Assembly: GCF_000221185.1 (NCBI RefSeq)
Contig: NC_015865.1
Coordinates: 1 to 64,000 of the forward strand
Source of the DNA: Thermococcus sp. 4557
Lineage (GTDB): Archaea > Methanobacteriota_B > Thermococci > Thermococcales > Thermococcaceae
Direction: 5' to 3'
DNA: 64,000 bases
In this document: in pieces, positions 9,034-17,478 of the stretch
Layout of the letters: each line of letters starts with the position of its first letter
Numbering within the stretch: the first letter of the stretch is position 1
Translations under genes and position numbers: made by a program
The notes under the pieces: generated by a model
The model's input: the letters and a program-made list of their open reading frames with translations, nothing else
What the model was told of the DNA's origin: nothing
The model's database searches: none

Positions 9034-10290
9034 ATGAGAGCACTGGTTGGAACCGCCGTTGACTTCGAGTCGGCCAGAGAGAACGTCGCGGTCATAGTGG
9101 AAGACGGGTTCATCCGGGACGTCGTTCCCCGGGAAAGGGTCGGTGAATACGCCGTCGATGAAGTTTACGGGGGAGACGGCTACATAATCCTGCCAGGCCT
9201 GGTCAACGCCCACACCCACACCGCCATGTCGAAGTTCCGGGGCCTTGGTGAGGATGTGCCCATAGAGAGGTGGCTCAGTGATGTCATATGGCCCGCGGAG
9301 CTGGAGTGGGAACCAGAGGACGTTCGCCGCTGGGCGCTCCTTGGGATGGCTGAGGCGCTGGCCAACGGTTCGACGACGATAAACGACCACTACTTCTTCG
9401 CCGACGAAATAGCGAAGGCCGCCCGGGAGCTCGGGATAAGGGCCTTCATCGGCCAGACCGTTATGGATACGATTGACTTCCCCATAGCCGCGCCCGAGGA
9501 GGGCTTCAGGTTCTTTAAGGACTGGGTGGGGAAGGATGAGCTCGTGACCCCCACCCTCGCGCCCCACGCCACCAACACGGTGTCCCTTGAGCTGATGAGG
9601 GAAATCGGCGAGTTCGCCCGCGGTAGGAACGCCCTGATTCACGTTCACCTCTCCCAGAGCATGGGGGAGGTGCGGGAGGTCAAACACCGCTACGGCCTCT
9701 CTCCCGCGGAATACCTCGAAAGGGCCGGCGTACTTGGGGACAACCTTATCGGCGTCCACGGCATCTATCTGAGCGATTCAGAGGTTTCCCTCTACGCGAA
9801 AAGCGGTGCGACGCTCGTCCATTGCTCCCTGAGCATGGCAAAGCTTGAGGGAAGGATAGCCCCGATAATAGAACTCTTTGAGAGGGGAACGAACATTGCC
9901 CTCGGAAACGACTCCCCGAATCCGGTGGGCCTGATGGACATGTTCACGGAGATGCGCTTCGCGGCGGTTCTGAACAAGGTCTGGAGGAGAAGAACCGACG
10001 TCGCCTCTGCGAGGGAGGTTTTCCGCTGGGCCACGGTCGGGGGTGCAAATGCCCTCGGACTGAGGGCGGGCCTCATAAAGCCCGGCTACCTTGCGGATCT
10101 GGTCCTGATAAACGCCAGAAAGGCCCAGTTCCTCCCCGGGGAGAACCCGCACTCCCATGTGGTTTACTCGGCCCGGGGAAGCGATGTCGAGCTGGTCATG
10201 GTGAACGGAGAGGTCGTTTACAGAAACGGCCTGTTCACGAAACTTGGAAAAAGGATGGAGGATCTGTGGGCGGAGTTCAGACCTTCCTGA
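9034..10290 (+). CDS. Amidohydrolase, 5'-methylthioadenosine/S-adenosylhomocysteine deaminase type
   Basis: Metal-dependent deaminase of the amidohydrolase superfamily. The metal site is visible: H60 and H62 in NAHTHTAM, the histidine in IHVHLSQS, the histidine in GVHGIYL, and the aspartate in GNDSPNP. The family acts on MTA/SAH or related adenosine derivatives in the methionine cycle; exact substrate cannot be told from sequence. The open frame extends to 8989, but the ATG at 9034 has GGTGAG upstream and a TATA box at the right distance, giving 418 residues, a normal length. The 3' end overlaps the convergent NfeD gene by 14 bases. Confidence 0.85.
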   Translation: MRALVGTAVDFESARENVAVIVEDGFIRDVVPRERVGEYAVDEVYGGDGYIILPGLVNAHTHTAMSKFRGLGEDVPIERWLSDVIWPAELEWEPEDVRRWALLGMAEALANGSTTINDHYFFADEIAKAARELGIRAFIGQTVMDTIDFPIAAPEEGFRFFKDWVGKDELVTPTLAPHATNTVSLELMREIGEFARGRNALIHVHLSQSMGEVREVKHRYGLSPAEYLERAGVLGDNLIGVHGIYLSDSEVSLYAKSGATLVHCSLSMAKLEGRIAPIIELFERGTNIALGNDSPNPVGLMDMFTEMRFAAVLNKVWRRRTDVASAREVFRWATVGGANALGLRAGLIKPGYLADLVLINARKAQFLPGENPHSHVVYSARGSDVELVMVNGEVVYRNGLFTKLGKRMEDLWAEFRPS

Positions 10291-10696
10291 CCATGAGCTT
10301 GACGCCGTCAACATTGACGACCTCAACGGTGTCGCCGATTCCGGGCTTCTCGTCTCCCTCGGCCAGCGCTATCCACCTATCTCCCTCAAGCTCGACGATG
10401 TAGTGGTCTTTTCCTATTTCAACCACCTTCCCGCGCTTGCCTTTCAGCTCGAAGGTGTACTTGCCCTTTCCGGCGTCCTGGACGTCCTTTCTTACGTAGC
10501 GGCTAACGATTATGTACGATACTACCGCCGCTATGAGGGCCGCGACGAAGCTCTCGGTGAAGTTCACCCCGAACCCCATCAGGAGCCCCATGACGACCAT
10601 CGCTATTCCGATCGGGGTTATGAACGCGGTAACCATCATGTCCAGGGCTATCACGAGGAGGCCGAGGATAAGAAGGGAAATCGGGAGCGCTTCCAT
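10277..10696 (-). CDS. Short NfeD-like membrane protein
   Basis: About 139 residues. Two to three membrane helices ([21 protein letters not shown] and [11 protein letters not shown], then [12 protein letters not shown]) are followed by a C-terminal OB-fold domain ([20 protein letters not shown]...[16 protein letters not shown]). This is the short NfeD form without the serine-protease domain. It lies 33 bases downstream of the stomatin-like gene, the usual pairing. Upstream in-frame starts are ATG 10708 and TTG 10711; GGTGGT at 10701-10706 (read on the minus strand) favours ATG 10696. Confidence 0.82.
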   Translation of the reverse strand: MEALPISLLILGLLVIALDMMVTAFITPIGIAMVVMGLLMGFGVNFTESFVAALIAAVVSYIIVSRYVRKDVQDAGKGKYTFELKGKRGKVVEIGKDHYIVELEGDRWIALAEGDEKPGIGDTVEVVNVDGVKLMVRKV

Positions 10697-10728
10697 GCCC
10701 ACCACCATCAAAAATTAAGAAAAGGCCT

Positions 10729-11697
10729 TTAAGCCTTTTCCGGGTTCAAATCTGAGTTACCTTCACCAGACTCGGAGGGAGTCACTTCCCTCCCGCCATC
10801 GCCGCTGGAAGGTTCCGGCGTCTCAGGCATCGGGATGTCCCTCACCTTCTGGAGTATCCTCAGCAGTCCGATTAGGGACTCGGTGTCGTAGGGTACGATA
10901 AGGTTGCCCTGCCTTCCGAGTTCGGGGAGCTTCTCGATGTACTGGAGGGCGAGGTACTTCTCGTCGGCCATCGAGAGCGCCTCGAGGACCTTCCGTATTG
11001 CCTCGGCCTGACCCTCGGCGACGAGTATCTGCCTCTGCTTCTCACCCTCGGCCCGGAGTATGGCTGCCTGTTTTTCACCCTCGGCTTTCTTTATCTTGCT
11101 CTCCCTCTCACCCTCCGCGAGGAGTATCATGGCCCTCTTCTCACGCTCTGCCGTCATCTGCTTGGCCATCGCGTCCTGAATGTCCTTTGGCGGGTCTATG
11201 CGCTGTATCTCAACGCGGGTTATCTTGACACCCCAGCGGTCGGTTATCTTGTCAAGCTCCTCGCGCAGCTTGGCGTTGATTATGTCCCTGCCGCTGAGGG
11301 TTTCGTCGAGCTCCATCTCACCGATGATGGCACGGAGGTTGGTCTGGGCGAGCTTGATGATGGCCATCAGGAAGTTGCTGACGTTGTAAACGACCTTGAC
11401 GGGGTCGAGTATCTGGTAGTAAACGATGGCATCGACGGTGACGACGACGTTGTCCTTACAGATGACCTCCTGCGGCGGCACATCGACGACGTGCTCGCGC
11501 ATGTCCACGACCTTGACGCGCTCCATGAAGGGTATTATGAAGTGTATTCCCGGCTCCAGGATTCTGTTGAACTTTCCGAGCCTCTCGACGAGACCCTTCT
11601 GGTACGGGCGGATAACCTTCACGCTCAGCAGGAGCATTATCAAAAGGAACACTCCAATTACGATAAGCGCTGCTCCGGCAAAGGCCCCCATTACCAT
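10729..11697 (-). CDS. Stomatin/prohibitin-family (SPFH) membrane protein
   Basis: SPFH protein of 322 residues, first gene of the stomatin-NfeD pair. It has one N-terminal membrane helix (residues 5-28) and the SPFH core with typical stretches RPYQKGLVERLGKF and VVDMREHVVDVPPQEV. A charged helical region rich in Ala/Glu/Arg (AEGEKQAAILRAEGEKQRQIL) and a Pro/Ser/Glu tail follow. Such proteins form membrane scaffolds and can be substrates of NfeD-type proteases. ATG 11691 is also possible and has better spacing from GGAGG. Confidence 0.9.
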   Translation of the reverse strand: MVMGAFAGAALIVIGVFLLIMLLLSVKVIRPYQKGLVERLGKFNRILEPGIHFIIPFMERVKVVDMREHVVDVPPQEVICKDNVVVTVDAIVYYQILDPVKVVYNVSNFLMAIIKLAQTNLRAIIGEMELDETLSGRDIINAKLREELDKITDRWGVKITRVEIQRIDPPKDIQDAMAKQMTAEREKRAMILLAEGERESKIKKAEGEKQAAILRAEGEKQRQILVAEGQAEAIRKVLEALSMADEKYLALQYIEKLPELGRQGNLIVPYDTESLIGLLRILQKVRDIPMPETPEPSSGDGGREVTPSESGEGNSDLNPEKA

Positions 11698-11736
11698 CGC
11701 CTCCAGTTAGTCCTCAAACTTGAGAAAATTGAAGTT

Positions 11737-11745
11737 CTTATAAGG
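11737..11745 (-). promoter_or_regulatory. TATA box for the stomatin-NfeD pair
   Basis: CCTTATAAG on the minus strand lies about 40 bases before the start. The 151-base stretch 11698-11848 is AT-rich; beyond this promoter and the tail end of the kinase cluster nothing else is seen in it. Confidence 0.5.
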
Positions 11746-11848
11746 ATTTCTATTGAACTCAGAGCTTTTGTTATGGTAGCAGCCATACGTGAGATCTATC
11801 AATTAATAAAACATTTTAGAAAATTTTATGATGCTAACAATAGTTTCT

Positions 11849-13138
11849 CTATAGTCCTGTCATCTCCTTTATTGTGCTAATAATTCTATTTTTGGTACTC
11901 TGGTATTCCTCTTTAAGCTCAATTATCTTGTGAAGCTCTCTTTCGATGCTTTCGAGGAGTTCCACGGCCTCTTTCCTTTCCTTCTTCCTGCGTACCTTTT
12001 CGTTTGCGGTCTCTATCATCGACTTAAGCTCTTCGTAGACGGGCAAAGCCTCCTCGGGAAGTTCCGACGGCGAGATTTTTGAGTATTCTTTCCTGAGAAC
12101 TTTCAGGCGTTTTTTGGGAGGCAGCTTACTCAAGTCCATCTCGCTTTCTCCGGAATCCTCCACCTGGAACATTGTAAACGTGTCGGGAGGTAGCACAAGG
12201 AGGAGAACCGAGGGTAAAAGCGTCATAAGAACTCCAAAAATCATGATATCCCAATCATACAAGTTCCATCCCTCACAGATTATTAAGAAAAGTAAGAATG
12301 TGATGGGAAAAACTATAGTGGCATATTTTATTTTGGGGCTACGAACTGGGAGGATGGAGAAGGCGGGCATCATAAGCAGAATGTACGTGAGTTCATGCCA
12401 TCTCAAAGGACTTTGGGTGATATACAATACGAAAGCTAGGAATGAAACAATTAATAGGACTGATAAGGTCTTGGTGGACGATTTCAAAGCTTTCCAGTGA
12501 AGGACCTCCTCGATCATTGGTAGTTCCCAAGCCAAGAGCATCGAGGCAAATGAGATTATAAACTTTCCATTTGGAGGAAATTGAGGAGACGGTGGAAATA
12601 TCAATACGTGATATTTCATAATTGAGATGATGGTGAGCATCTGGAAAGCCAACGCAAAAAAGGCTAAAAGAATTGAGGCAATTTTCCTGATTTTCGAACC
12701 AATTCCCAGAATGTAACACGCTATAAAACCAAACATACCCATAAACGAAGCGAGGGGAATAACATGGCCTCCATATCTAGGCCATAATCCGCCTATAGGA
12801 GTAGAAAGTACATTCCAAAGTGCCAAAAGCATGGCTAAAAGTGGTCCAAAATACGAAGGGGAGTAATAGTAATACAGATGCCGTAATACATAAACTGTCA
12901 GTATGTTGATTATGACCAGTGCAAATATCGGTAGGTACCCCGAAGTGTTTTTTGCCCTGTCAGTGAGTTTGAGAATCGGAAAGATGAACATTAAAACAGT
13001 TGCCAAATAGAACATAAGGGACATCCAAGTCATGCCCCAACTTTTGAATTCTTTGAAAATCTCAAGTACTGTGAGGAAAATTAGGACGAAAAAATATCCA
13101 AGGACAACATTTTTTCGGTTCATCCGGAACCCCTCCAT
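11849..13138 (-). CDS. Polytopic membrane protein with cytoplasmic helical hairpin domain
   Basis: Not a recognised family. 429 residues with about nine or ten hydrophobic segments over residues 8-310. The C-terminal tail of about 105 residues is charged and helical: ISPSELPEEALPVYEEL, a hairpin, then ELKEEYQSTKNRIISTI. That tail matches in pattern the tails of the proteins at 14902, 16798 and 22314, so it is probably a shared docking or oligomerisation domain. The gene starts three bases after the AAA gene stop with GGAGGAT before the ATG, and is the last gene of the cluster. The membrane part is distinctly more AT-rich than its neighbours, hinting at separate origin. Confidence 0.75.
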   Translation of the reverse strand: MEGFRMNRKNVVLGYFFVLIFLTVLEIFKEFKSWGMTWMSLMFYLATVLMFIFPILKLTDRAKNTSGYLPIFALVIINILTVYVLRHLYYYYSPSYFGPLLAMLLALWNVLSTPIGGLWPRYGGHVIPLASFMGMFGFIACYILGIGSKIRKIASILLAFFALAFQMLTIISIMKYHVLIFPPSPQFPPNGKFIISFASMLLAWELPMIEEVLHWKALKSSTKTLSVLLIVSFLAFVLYITQSPLRWHELTYILLMMPAFSILPVRSPKIKYATIVFPITFLLFLIICEGWNLYDWDIMIFGVLMTLLPSVLLLVLPPDTFTMFQVEDSGESEMDLSKLPPKKRLKVLRKEYSKISPSELPEEALPVYEELKSMIETANEKVRRKKERKEAVELLESIERELHKIIELKEEYQSTKNRIISTIKEMTGL

Positions 13139-13141
13139 TTT

Positions 13142-14284
13142 TTATCCTCCAAACTCCTCCGCCCACTTCTCGTACCTCTCGATCTCCTTCCTCGTCAGTG
13201 GGGACTTGATCCTCTTGAAGGCCTTCTCGAAATCTCTCATTTCAAGAGGCCGGGTTCTCAGTTCGATTTCACCGTCAAGTATCTCAGAAACGGCTTCTAG
13301 GTCCTCCAGTTCCGGGTTTTCCTCAACCAGCATACTCTGAATGGCCAGGTTGCACAGGTTCGCTACCTCCCTCCCTGAGTACAGCCGTCTAACGCTCTCC
13401 TCTGCTATCGCATCGAGGTCGAGCCTGCTTATGTCCAAACCCTTGGTGTGTATCCTCACAATCTCTTTGATGGCCTCCTTATCGGGTAGTGGCACGTAAA
13501 TCCTCAGTGGAAACCTTGAGAGTAGCGCCTCGTCAAGGTCCCAGGGGGTGTTGGTGGATGCGAGTGTAAGGACGAATCCCTCCGCTCTTCCCTTAAAGCC
13601 ATCTATCTCCGACAGGAGGGTCGCCAGGGTTCTCCGCGTTGTCTCGTGAACGCTCTCTCTTTTCAGACTGAGTGCATCAACCTCATCGATGAAAACTATA
13701 CTGGGAGCCTTCTCCCTCGCCAGTCTGTACAAAGCCGTTATCAGCTTTGAGGATTCACCATAGTACTTGCTGAGTACGTCCGAAGCTTTGACGTTGAAGA
13801 ACGTGGCCTTTAAACTCCCCGCCGCCGCGGAAGCGAGGAGTGTCTTACCTGTGCCGGGTGGGCCGAAGAGGAGAATTCCTTTCCACGGCTTTATGGCATC
13901 GGGTCTCTTTGCGAAGGCTATGGCAACGTTCCGTGCCAGCAATCTCTTGACTTCCTCCAGCCCCCCTATGTCCTTCCACGTGACGGTAGAACTGGCTATC
14001 AGCCCCTCCACCTGCGCCATGTATTCATCGGTGGATGCTCCCCCTTTGATGCTGCCCCCTGTTCCACGGGGTGATGGAGTTTTGAGTTCCTCCGCGGCCT
14101 CTTCCCAGCGCCTTGCCTTCTCCAGGTAGAATTCTCTCCTGTCAGGCATCTTGTCCGCCAGTGCCTTCAGAATCCCTGCGCACTTGAGGGCGTACTCTCT
14201 GGCTCCTTCTATGTTGCCCCTCGCCAGCTCCGCCTCATACTCCTTTCTGCATTCCTCAAAAAGAGAAAGATAGAGGGACTTCAT
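13142..14284 (-). CDS. Vps4/CdvC-like AAA ATPase with MIT-like N-terminal domain
   Basis: 380 residues. Residues 1-70 are a three-helix, MIT-like segment (KEYEAELARGNIEGAREYALKC...). A linker follows, then one AAA domain: Walker A GPPGTGKT near residue 144, Walker B IVFIDEVDAL, sensor 1 LTLASTNTPWDLDEA, arginine-finger region LLSRFPLRIYVPLP. The end, RKEIERYEKWAEEFGG, resembles the C-terminal helix of Vps4 enzymes. Vps4 disassembles ESCRT-III polymers. The gene directly follows the Snf7-like gene (TGA then G then ATG), the same pairing as cdvB-cdvC in crenarchaea. Close paralogue of the gene at 29997. Substrate and role are inferred. Confidence 0.82.
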   Translation of the reverse strand: MKSLYLSLFEECRKEYEAELARGNIEGAREYALKCAGILKALADKMPDRREFYLEKARRWEEAAEELKTPSPRGTGGSIKGGASTDEYMAQVEGLIASSTVTWKDIGGLEEVKRLLARNVAIAFAKRPDAIKPWKGILLFGPPGTGKTLLASAAAGSLKATFFNVKASDVLSKYYGESSKLITALYRLAREKAPSIVFIDEVDALSLKRESVHETTRRTLATLLSEIDGFKGRAEGFVLTLASTNTPWDLDEALLSRFPLRIYVPLPDKEAIKEIVRIHTKGLDISRLDLDAIAEESVRRLYSGREVANLCNLAIQSMLVEENPELEDLEAVSEILDGEIELRTRPLEMRDFEKAFKRIKSPLTRKEIERYEKWAEEFGG

Positions 14285-14285
14285 C

Positions 14286-14852
14286 TCAACCCCTCATCAT
14301 ATCCTCTATCTGTTTCAGTCTGGTTTTGGGTTCTAGGTCGGAGGATGCGGAGGCCTCAAATAACGATGCGGTCTCCTCGAGGCTCTCCGCGTCGAACTCA
14401 CCGGTTAAGATGCTCTCACTTGTAAGGTCGAGCATCGTGCTGAGGGCCTCGTCAAGACCCTCCACTTTTGTCATGGCCTTTTCAAACTCAACCTGCATCT
14501 TGGCTACGTCCTCGGCCCCGGGCCCTTCCGCTATGCTCTCCACGATGTCCCTGCTAAACTGAATGAAGTTTGCAGAGACCTTCACCAGTTCTCTCTGAAT
14601 CTCGGCTTCCTCCATGAGGAGCAGCAGCCTCTTGGCCTGCTTTATCCGCTCCTCAAGGGCGAGATACTTCATGGCGCTCCTCTTCAGCAGTGCTTCATCG
14701 CCAAGCTTTGCTGCTTCCTTACCCTGGAGGAAAATTTTACGCTTCAGGTTTTCGAGGTTGTTTATGTACTGCTTCAGGGCCATTTTGGCCTTCCGCATAC
14801 GAACCTTGCGCTCGATTTCCTTTTCCTCTTTGGACTTCCAAAACCTCACCAT
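14286..14852 (-). CDS. Snf7/ESCRT-III-like coiled-coil protein
   Basis: 188 residues, entirely helical. The N-terminal half is strongly basic (KSKEEKEIERKVRMRKAKMA, LKRKIFLQGKEAAKLGD), followed by a long hairpin and an acidic C-terminal half (DLTSESILTGEFDAESLEE). This charge layout and the GKEAAKLGDEALLKRSAMKY stretch resemble the alpha1-alpha2 hairpin of ESCRT-III/CHMP proteins. The tail LEPKTRLKQIEDMMRG could be an MIT-interacting motif. The ribosome site GGAGG lies seven bases before the ATG. The Vps4-like AAA gene follows immediately. Homology is judged by eye and needs a profile search. Confidence 0.65.
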   Translation of the reverse strand: MVRFWKSKEEKEIERKVRMRKAKMALKQYINNLENLKRKIFLQGKEAAKLGDEALLKRSAMKYLALEERIKQAKRLLLLMEEAEIQRELVKVSANFIQFSRDIVESIAEGPGAEDVAKMQVEFEKAMTKVEGLDEALSTMLDLTSESILTGEFDAESLEETASLFEASASSDLEPKTRLKQIEDMMRG

Positions 14853-14901
14853 TTTGAATCCTCCATACAGTTATCATCATTCATCACAGCATTAACATAT
14901 G

Positions 14902-16776
14902 TTAGGCATCGGACGATTCATTAGTTTCTCCAGATGAGGAAATTCCCTGTGAAAGCATCTTTCTAATGTCTTCCTCCAGGTTTCTTTTGAGGTCCTGGTA
15001 GTCTTGCATTGTCCTTTTCAATTCTCTGAGCTTTATCCACAGCTCTTTAATTGCCTTCTCTCTTTCACTGCCTTTGGTCTTTTTCAATGTGTGTAAAGCG
15101 GCCTCGGCCTCCCGGTATGTTACAACGGCTTCTTCGGGGAGCATGGAGGGACGGATCGAGTTGAATTCTCTCTCCAGGAGCTTTGTCTCGTTTGGCTTCC
15201 CGTGGAGCTTTATTCCCACCATCAGGCCTAGAACCATAACTGCAGCGCCGATTATGTAAATGCTACTCGGCGTGCCTTCCGTAGCGTTTCCGTAATTTGG
15301 GCTGATGGTGGCTTCTTCCATTCCCTCCGTTTCTGAAGCTTCTTTGGTTTCTTTTACCGTTTCCAGGGGTGTTAATTCCACGTTTATCTCCTTTGTCTCT
15401 CCTGCTTCAATTTTGATGGACGTTTTGTAGGCCTGGTATCCATCGTCCTCTACCGTTACTTCGTAGGCTCCCGCCTGTACTTTGTACTCTGTTATGGGGG
15501 TGTTGCCGATGTACGTGCCATCAAGATACACCCTGGCCCCGCTCGGCTCAGATGTCACCGTTACGTACCCTACGGGTGTAAGGCTCGCGGAAATCCCGGT
15601 CGTTTCACCTGCCCTAACTTCAATTCTGTCCTCGTACTCTTCGTATCCATCAAGGGTCACCCTGACGGTGTATGTTCCTGGGTCTAATTGGAGCTCAAGC
15701 GGTGTTCTCCCAGCGTTTTCGTCGTTGATGTATACCTCTGCTCCGGAGGGTGTTGATGTCACCTTTAATACTCCCCACGATGGGGTAAGCTGGGCATGTA
15801 TCAGGTATTCCTGACCTGGAACCACTGTTATTCTCTTTTCATATACCTGATATTTGGGCAGTTTTACCTCAATCCAATACTTTCCGGGGTTTAGACTGTA
15901 CCCGTCTATGGGTGTTTTGCCGATGTAGGTTCCATTTACGTATACCTCCGCGCCGGAGGGTTCTGATTTTATTCTGAGCTTGCCCGGTTTTGGTTTAAGA
16001 TTGACGGAGATTTCCTTAGTGTCACTGGCCTTTACGGTGACCGTTGTTGAGTACTCAAAATATCCATCCAGGACGAGTTTTACCCGGTATGTTCCAGGGG
16101 GAAGTTCGTAGGTTATGGGAGTTCTACCGATGTAATCTCCGTCTACGTAAACTTTGGCGTTTGATGGTGTTGATTCAACCTTGAGTTTCCCCACTATCCT
16201 CTCTAGACTTGCGTATAGGGTCTTGTATTCCCCCGTCTCGAGTACGACCGTTGTGTTGTAGGGCCTGTATCCCTCCTTAGCAACTACAATTTCGTGGGTT
16301 CCGGAGGGGAGTTCAACGGTGAGGGGAGTCTTTCCCCGATATTCGCCGTCTATATAAACGGCTGCATCACTGGGGTCTGACGATATCCTCAGGGTGGCCG
16401 TGTCGCTAACTACGGTATAGCCATCGTCGAGGTAAAAGCGCAGCCTGACTGACACGTCTCCCGAGATCCCCATGAACACGTCGAGAGGCTCCACGTCAAA
16501 TCCGTGGGAGGTGTCTCCATACAGCCGTTCTTTCAGATGAACCGTGTACATCACGGGACTTCCCTGGGGTAGGGCCTGGAACTTGAATATGACCTTCTCG
16601 TTGATGAGGTCCACGTCATAAATTGTAATTCTGTAGAGATCCTCACCCGTGTACGTGTTTCTTATTATCAATGCGTCCCCGACATGATACCACTCTTCCA
16701 TTGTTGTTTCGGGGGATACAGGTGGAAGGAACAGGGAGGAGAGCACGATTAACAGTACCACCATACCCTTTTTCAT
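14902..16776 (-). CDS. Exported protein with five PEGA repeats, membrane helix and cytoplasmic helical tail
   Basis: About 624 residues. A signal peptide (KKGMVVLLIVLSSLFLPPVSP) precedes a beta domain. Then come five PEGA repeats of about 70 residues, each opening with a strand and PSxAxVYxDG (PSDAAVYIDG, PSNAKVYVDG, PSGAEVYVNG, PSGAEVYIND, PSGARVYLDG). A membrane helix near residue 510 (IYIIGAAVMVLGLMVGI) leads to a charged tail with SMLPEEAVVTYREAE and a helical hairpin shared with three neighbours. PEGA domains often bind cell-wall or S-layer material. ATG 16794 is possible, but GGTGAAGGCG precedes ATG 16776. Likely an envelope sensor or anchor in the signalling cluster. Confidence 0.82.
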   Translation of the reverse strand: MKKGMVVLLIVLSSLFLPPVSPETTMEEWYHVGDALIIRNTYTGEDLYRITIYDVDLINEKVIFKFQALPQGSPVMYTVHLKERLYGDTSHGFDVEPLDVFMGISGDVSVRLRFYLDDGYTVVSDTATLRISSDPSDAAVYIDGEYRGKTPLTVELPSGTHEIVVAKEGYRPYNTTVVLETGEYKTLYASLERIVGKLKVESTPSNAKVYVDGDYIGRTPITYELPPGTYRVKLVLDGYFEYSTTVTVKASDTKEISVNLKPKPGKLRIKSEPSGAEVYVNGTYIGKTPIDGYSLNPGKYWIEVKLPKYQVYEKRITVVPGQEYLIHAQLTPSWGVLKVTSTPSGAEVYINDENAGRTPLELQLDPGTYTVRVTLDGYEEYEDRIEVRAGETTGISASLTPVGYVTVTSEPSGARVYLDGTYIGNTPITEYKVQAGAYEVTVEDDGYQAYKTSIKIEAGETKEINVELTPLETVKETKEASETEGMEEATISPNYGNATEGTPSSIYIIGAAVMVLGLMVGIKLHGKPNETKLLEREFNSIRPSMLPEEAVVTYREAEAALHTLKKTKGSEREKAIKELWIKLRELKRTMQDYQDLKRNLEEDIRKMLSQGISSSGETNESSDA

Positions 16777-16797
16777 CGCCTTCACCGTTGCCATAGT

Positions 16798-17466
16798 TTA
16801 ACGGCCACCGGAGTACGTATCAAATGTGAGGACACGAACTCCATCTGTTCCCAAAGTTCCGCCATCCACCTCTCTTCCGATCACTGTCCCGATGTTTCTC
16901 CTCCTGGCCAGCTCAACGAGGACATCCGTCACGACGGTTGGCACTATCAGAACCCTCCCCGTAACCGGCTGGGTGTTGAGCCTTACCACCATAGAAACCA
17001 CACTATCTATCGCCACGGGCTGAAATTCCTCATCGAGTAGCACCGCAACATGATTCTTGCGGGCGTGGTCAATGTATCTTAGAATGTGAACTTTCCCATC
17101 GTTTTCACCTTTTTGCCGTGCCCCTATAGCCGAAGAACTTGGGGCGGGCACTGTCACTTCCCCGAGGCCTGGAGTTTCCAGGAGCTCCGATATTGCGCCC
17201 GTGACGGTTTTTTTCAGTGCTATGTACTCTCCTGTCAGAACCTCAAGCCGCGAGATCTCCACCTCGATGCTTTCGAGGATCTTTGAGGCTCCTTCCTTGT
17301 TGCCCCTCCTGATGAGCTTCCCGGCGTGTTGAATGAGTGCCAACGCCCCTATGAGACCCTCTTTGCCCTCCTCAGGAACCCTGTCCTTCAGAGAATCGAG
17401 GCGCCCCCTCAGCTCCCGGAGCCTTTTCTCTTCCTTCGATGGCAAAATGGAGGAAAAAATGCCCAT
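16798..17466 (-). CDS. Soluble protein: helical hairpin domain plus DnaG-C-terminus-like domain
   Basis: About 222 residues, no membrane helix. Residues 10-110 carry the PEEG-type helical hairpin seen in neighbours (SLKDRVPEEGKEGLIGAL ... EVLTGEYIALKKTVTGAI). The C-terminal ~95 residues form an alternating beta/alpha domain (HVAVLLDEEFQPVAIDS ... GRVLIVPTVVTDVLVELAR ... IGTVIGREVDG ... RVLTFDTY). Its pattern recalls the C-terminal domain of archaeal DnaG primase-like proteins, without any of the Toprim catalytic half. GTG 17475 is in frame, but GGGGTG at about 17472-17477 suits ATG 17466. It lies between PP2C and PEGA genes with 12 and 21 base gaps. Function unknown. Confidence 0.72.
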   Translation of the reverse strand: MGIFSSILPSKEEKRLRELRGRLDSLKDRVPEEGKEGLIGALALIQHAGKLIRRGNKEGASKILESIEVEISRLEVLTGEYIALKKTVTGAISELLETPGLGEVTVPAPSSSAIGARQKGENDGKVHILRYIDHARKNHVAVLLDEEFQPVAIDSVVSMVVRLNTQPVTGRVLIVPTVVTDVLVELARRRNIGTVIGREVDGGTLGTDGVRVLTFDTYSGGR

Positions 17467-17478
17467 TACGGGCACCCC

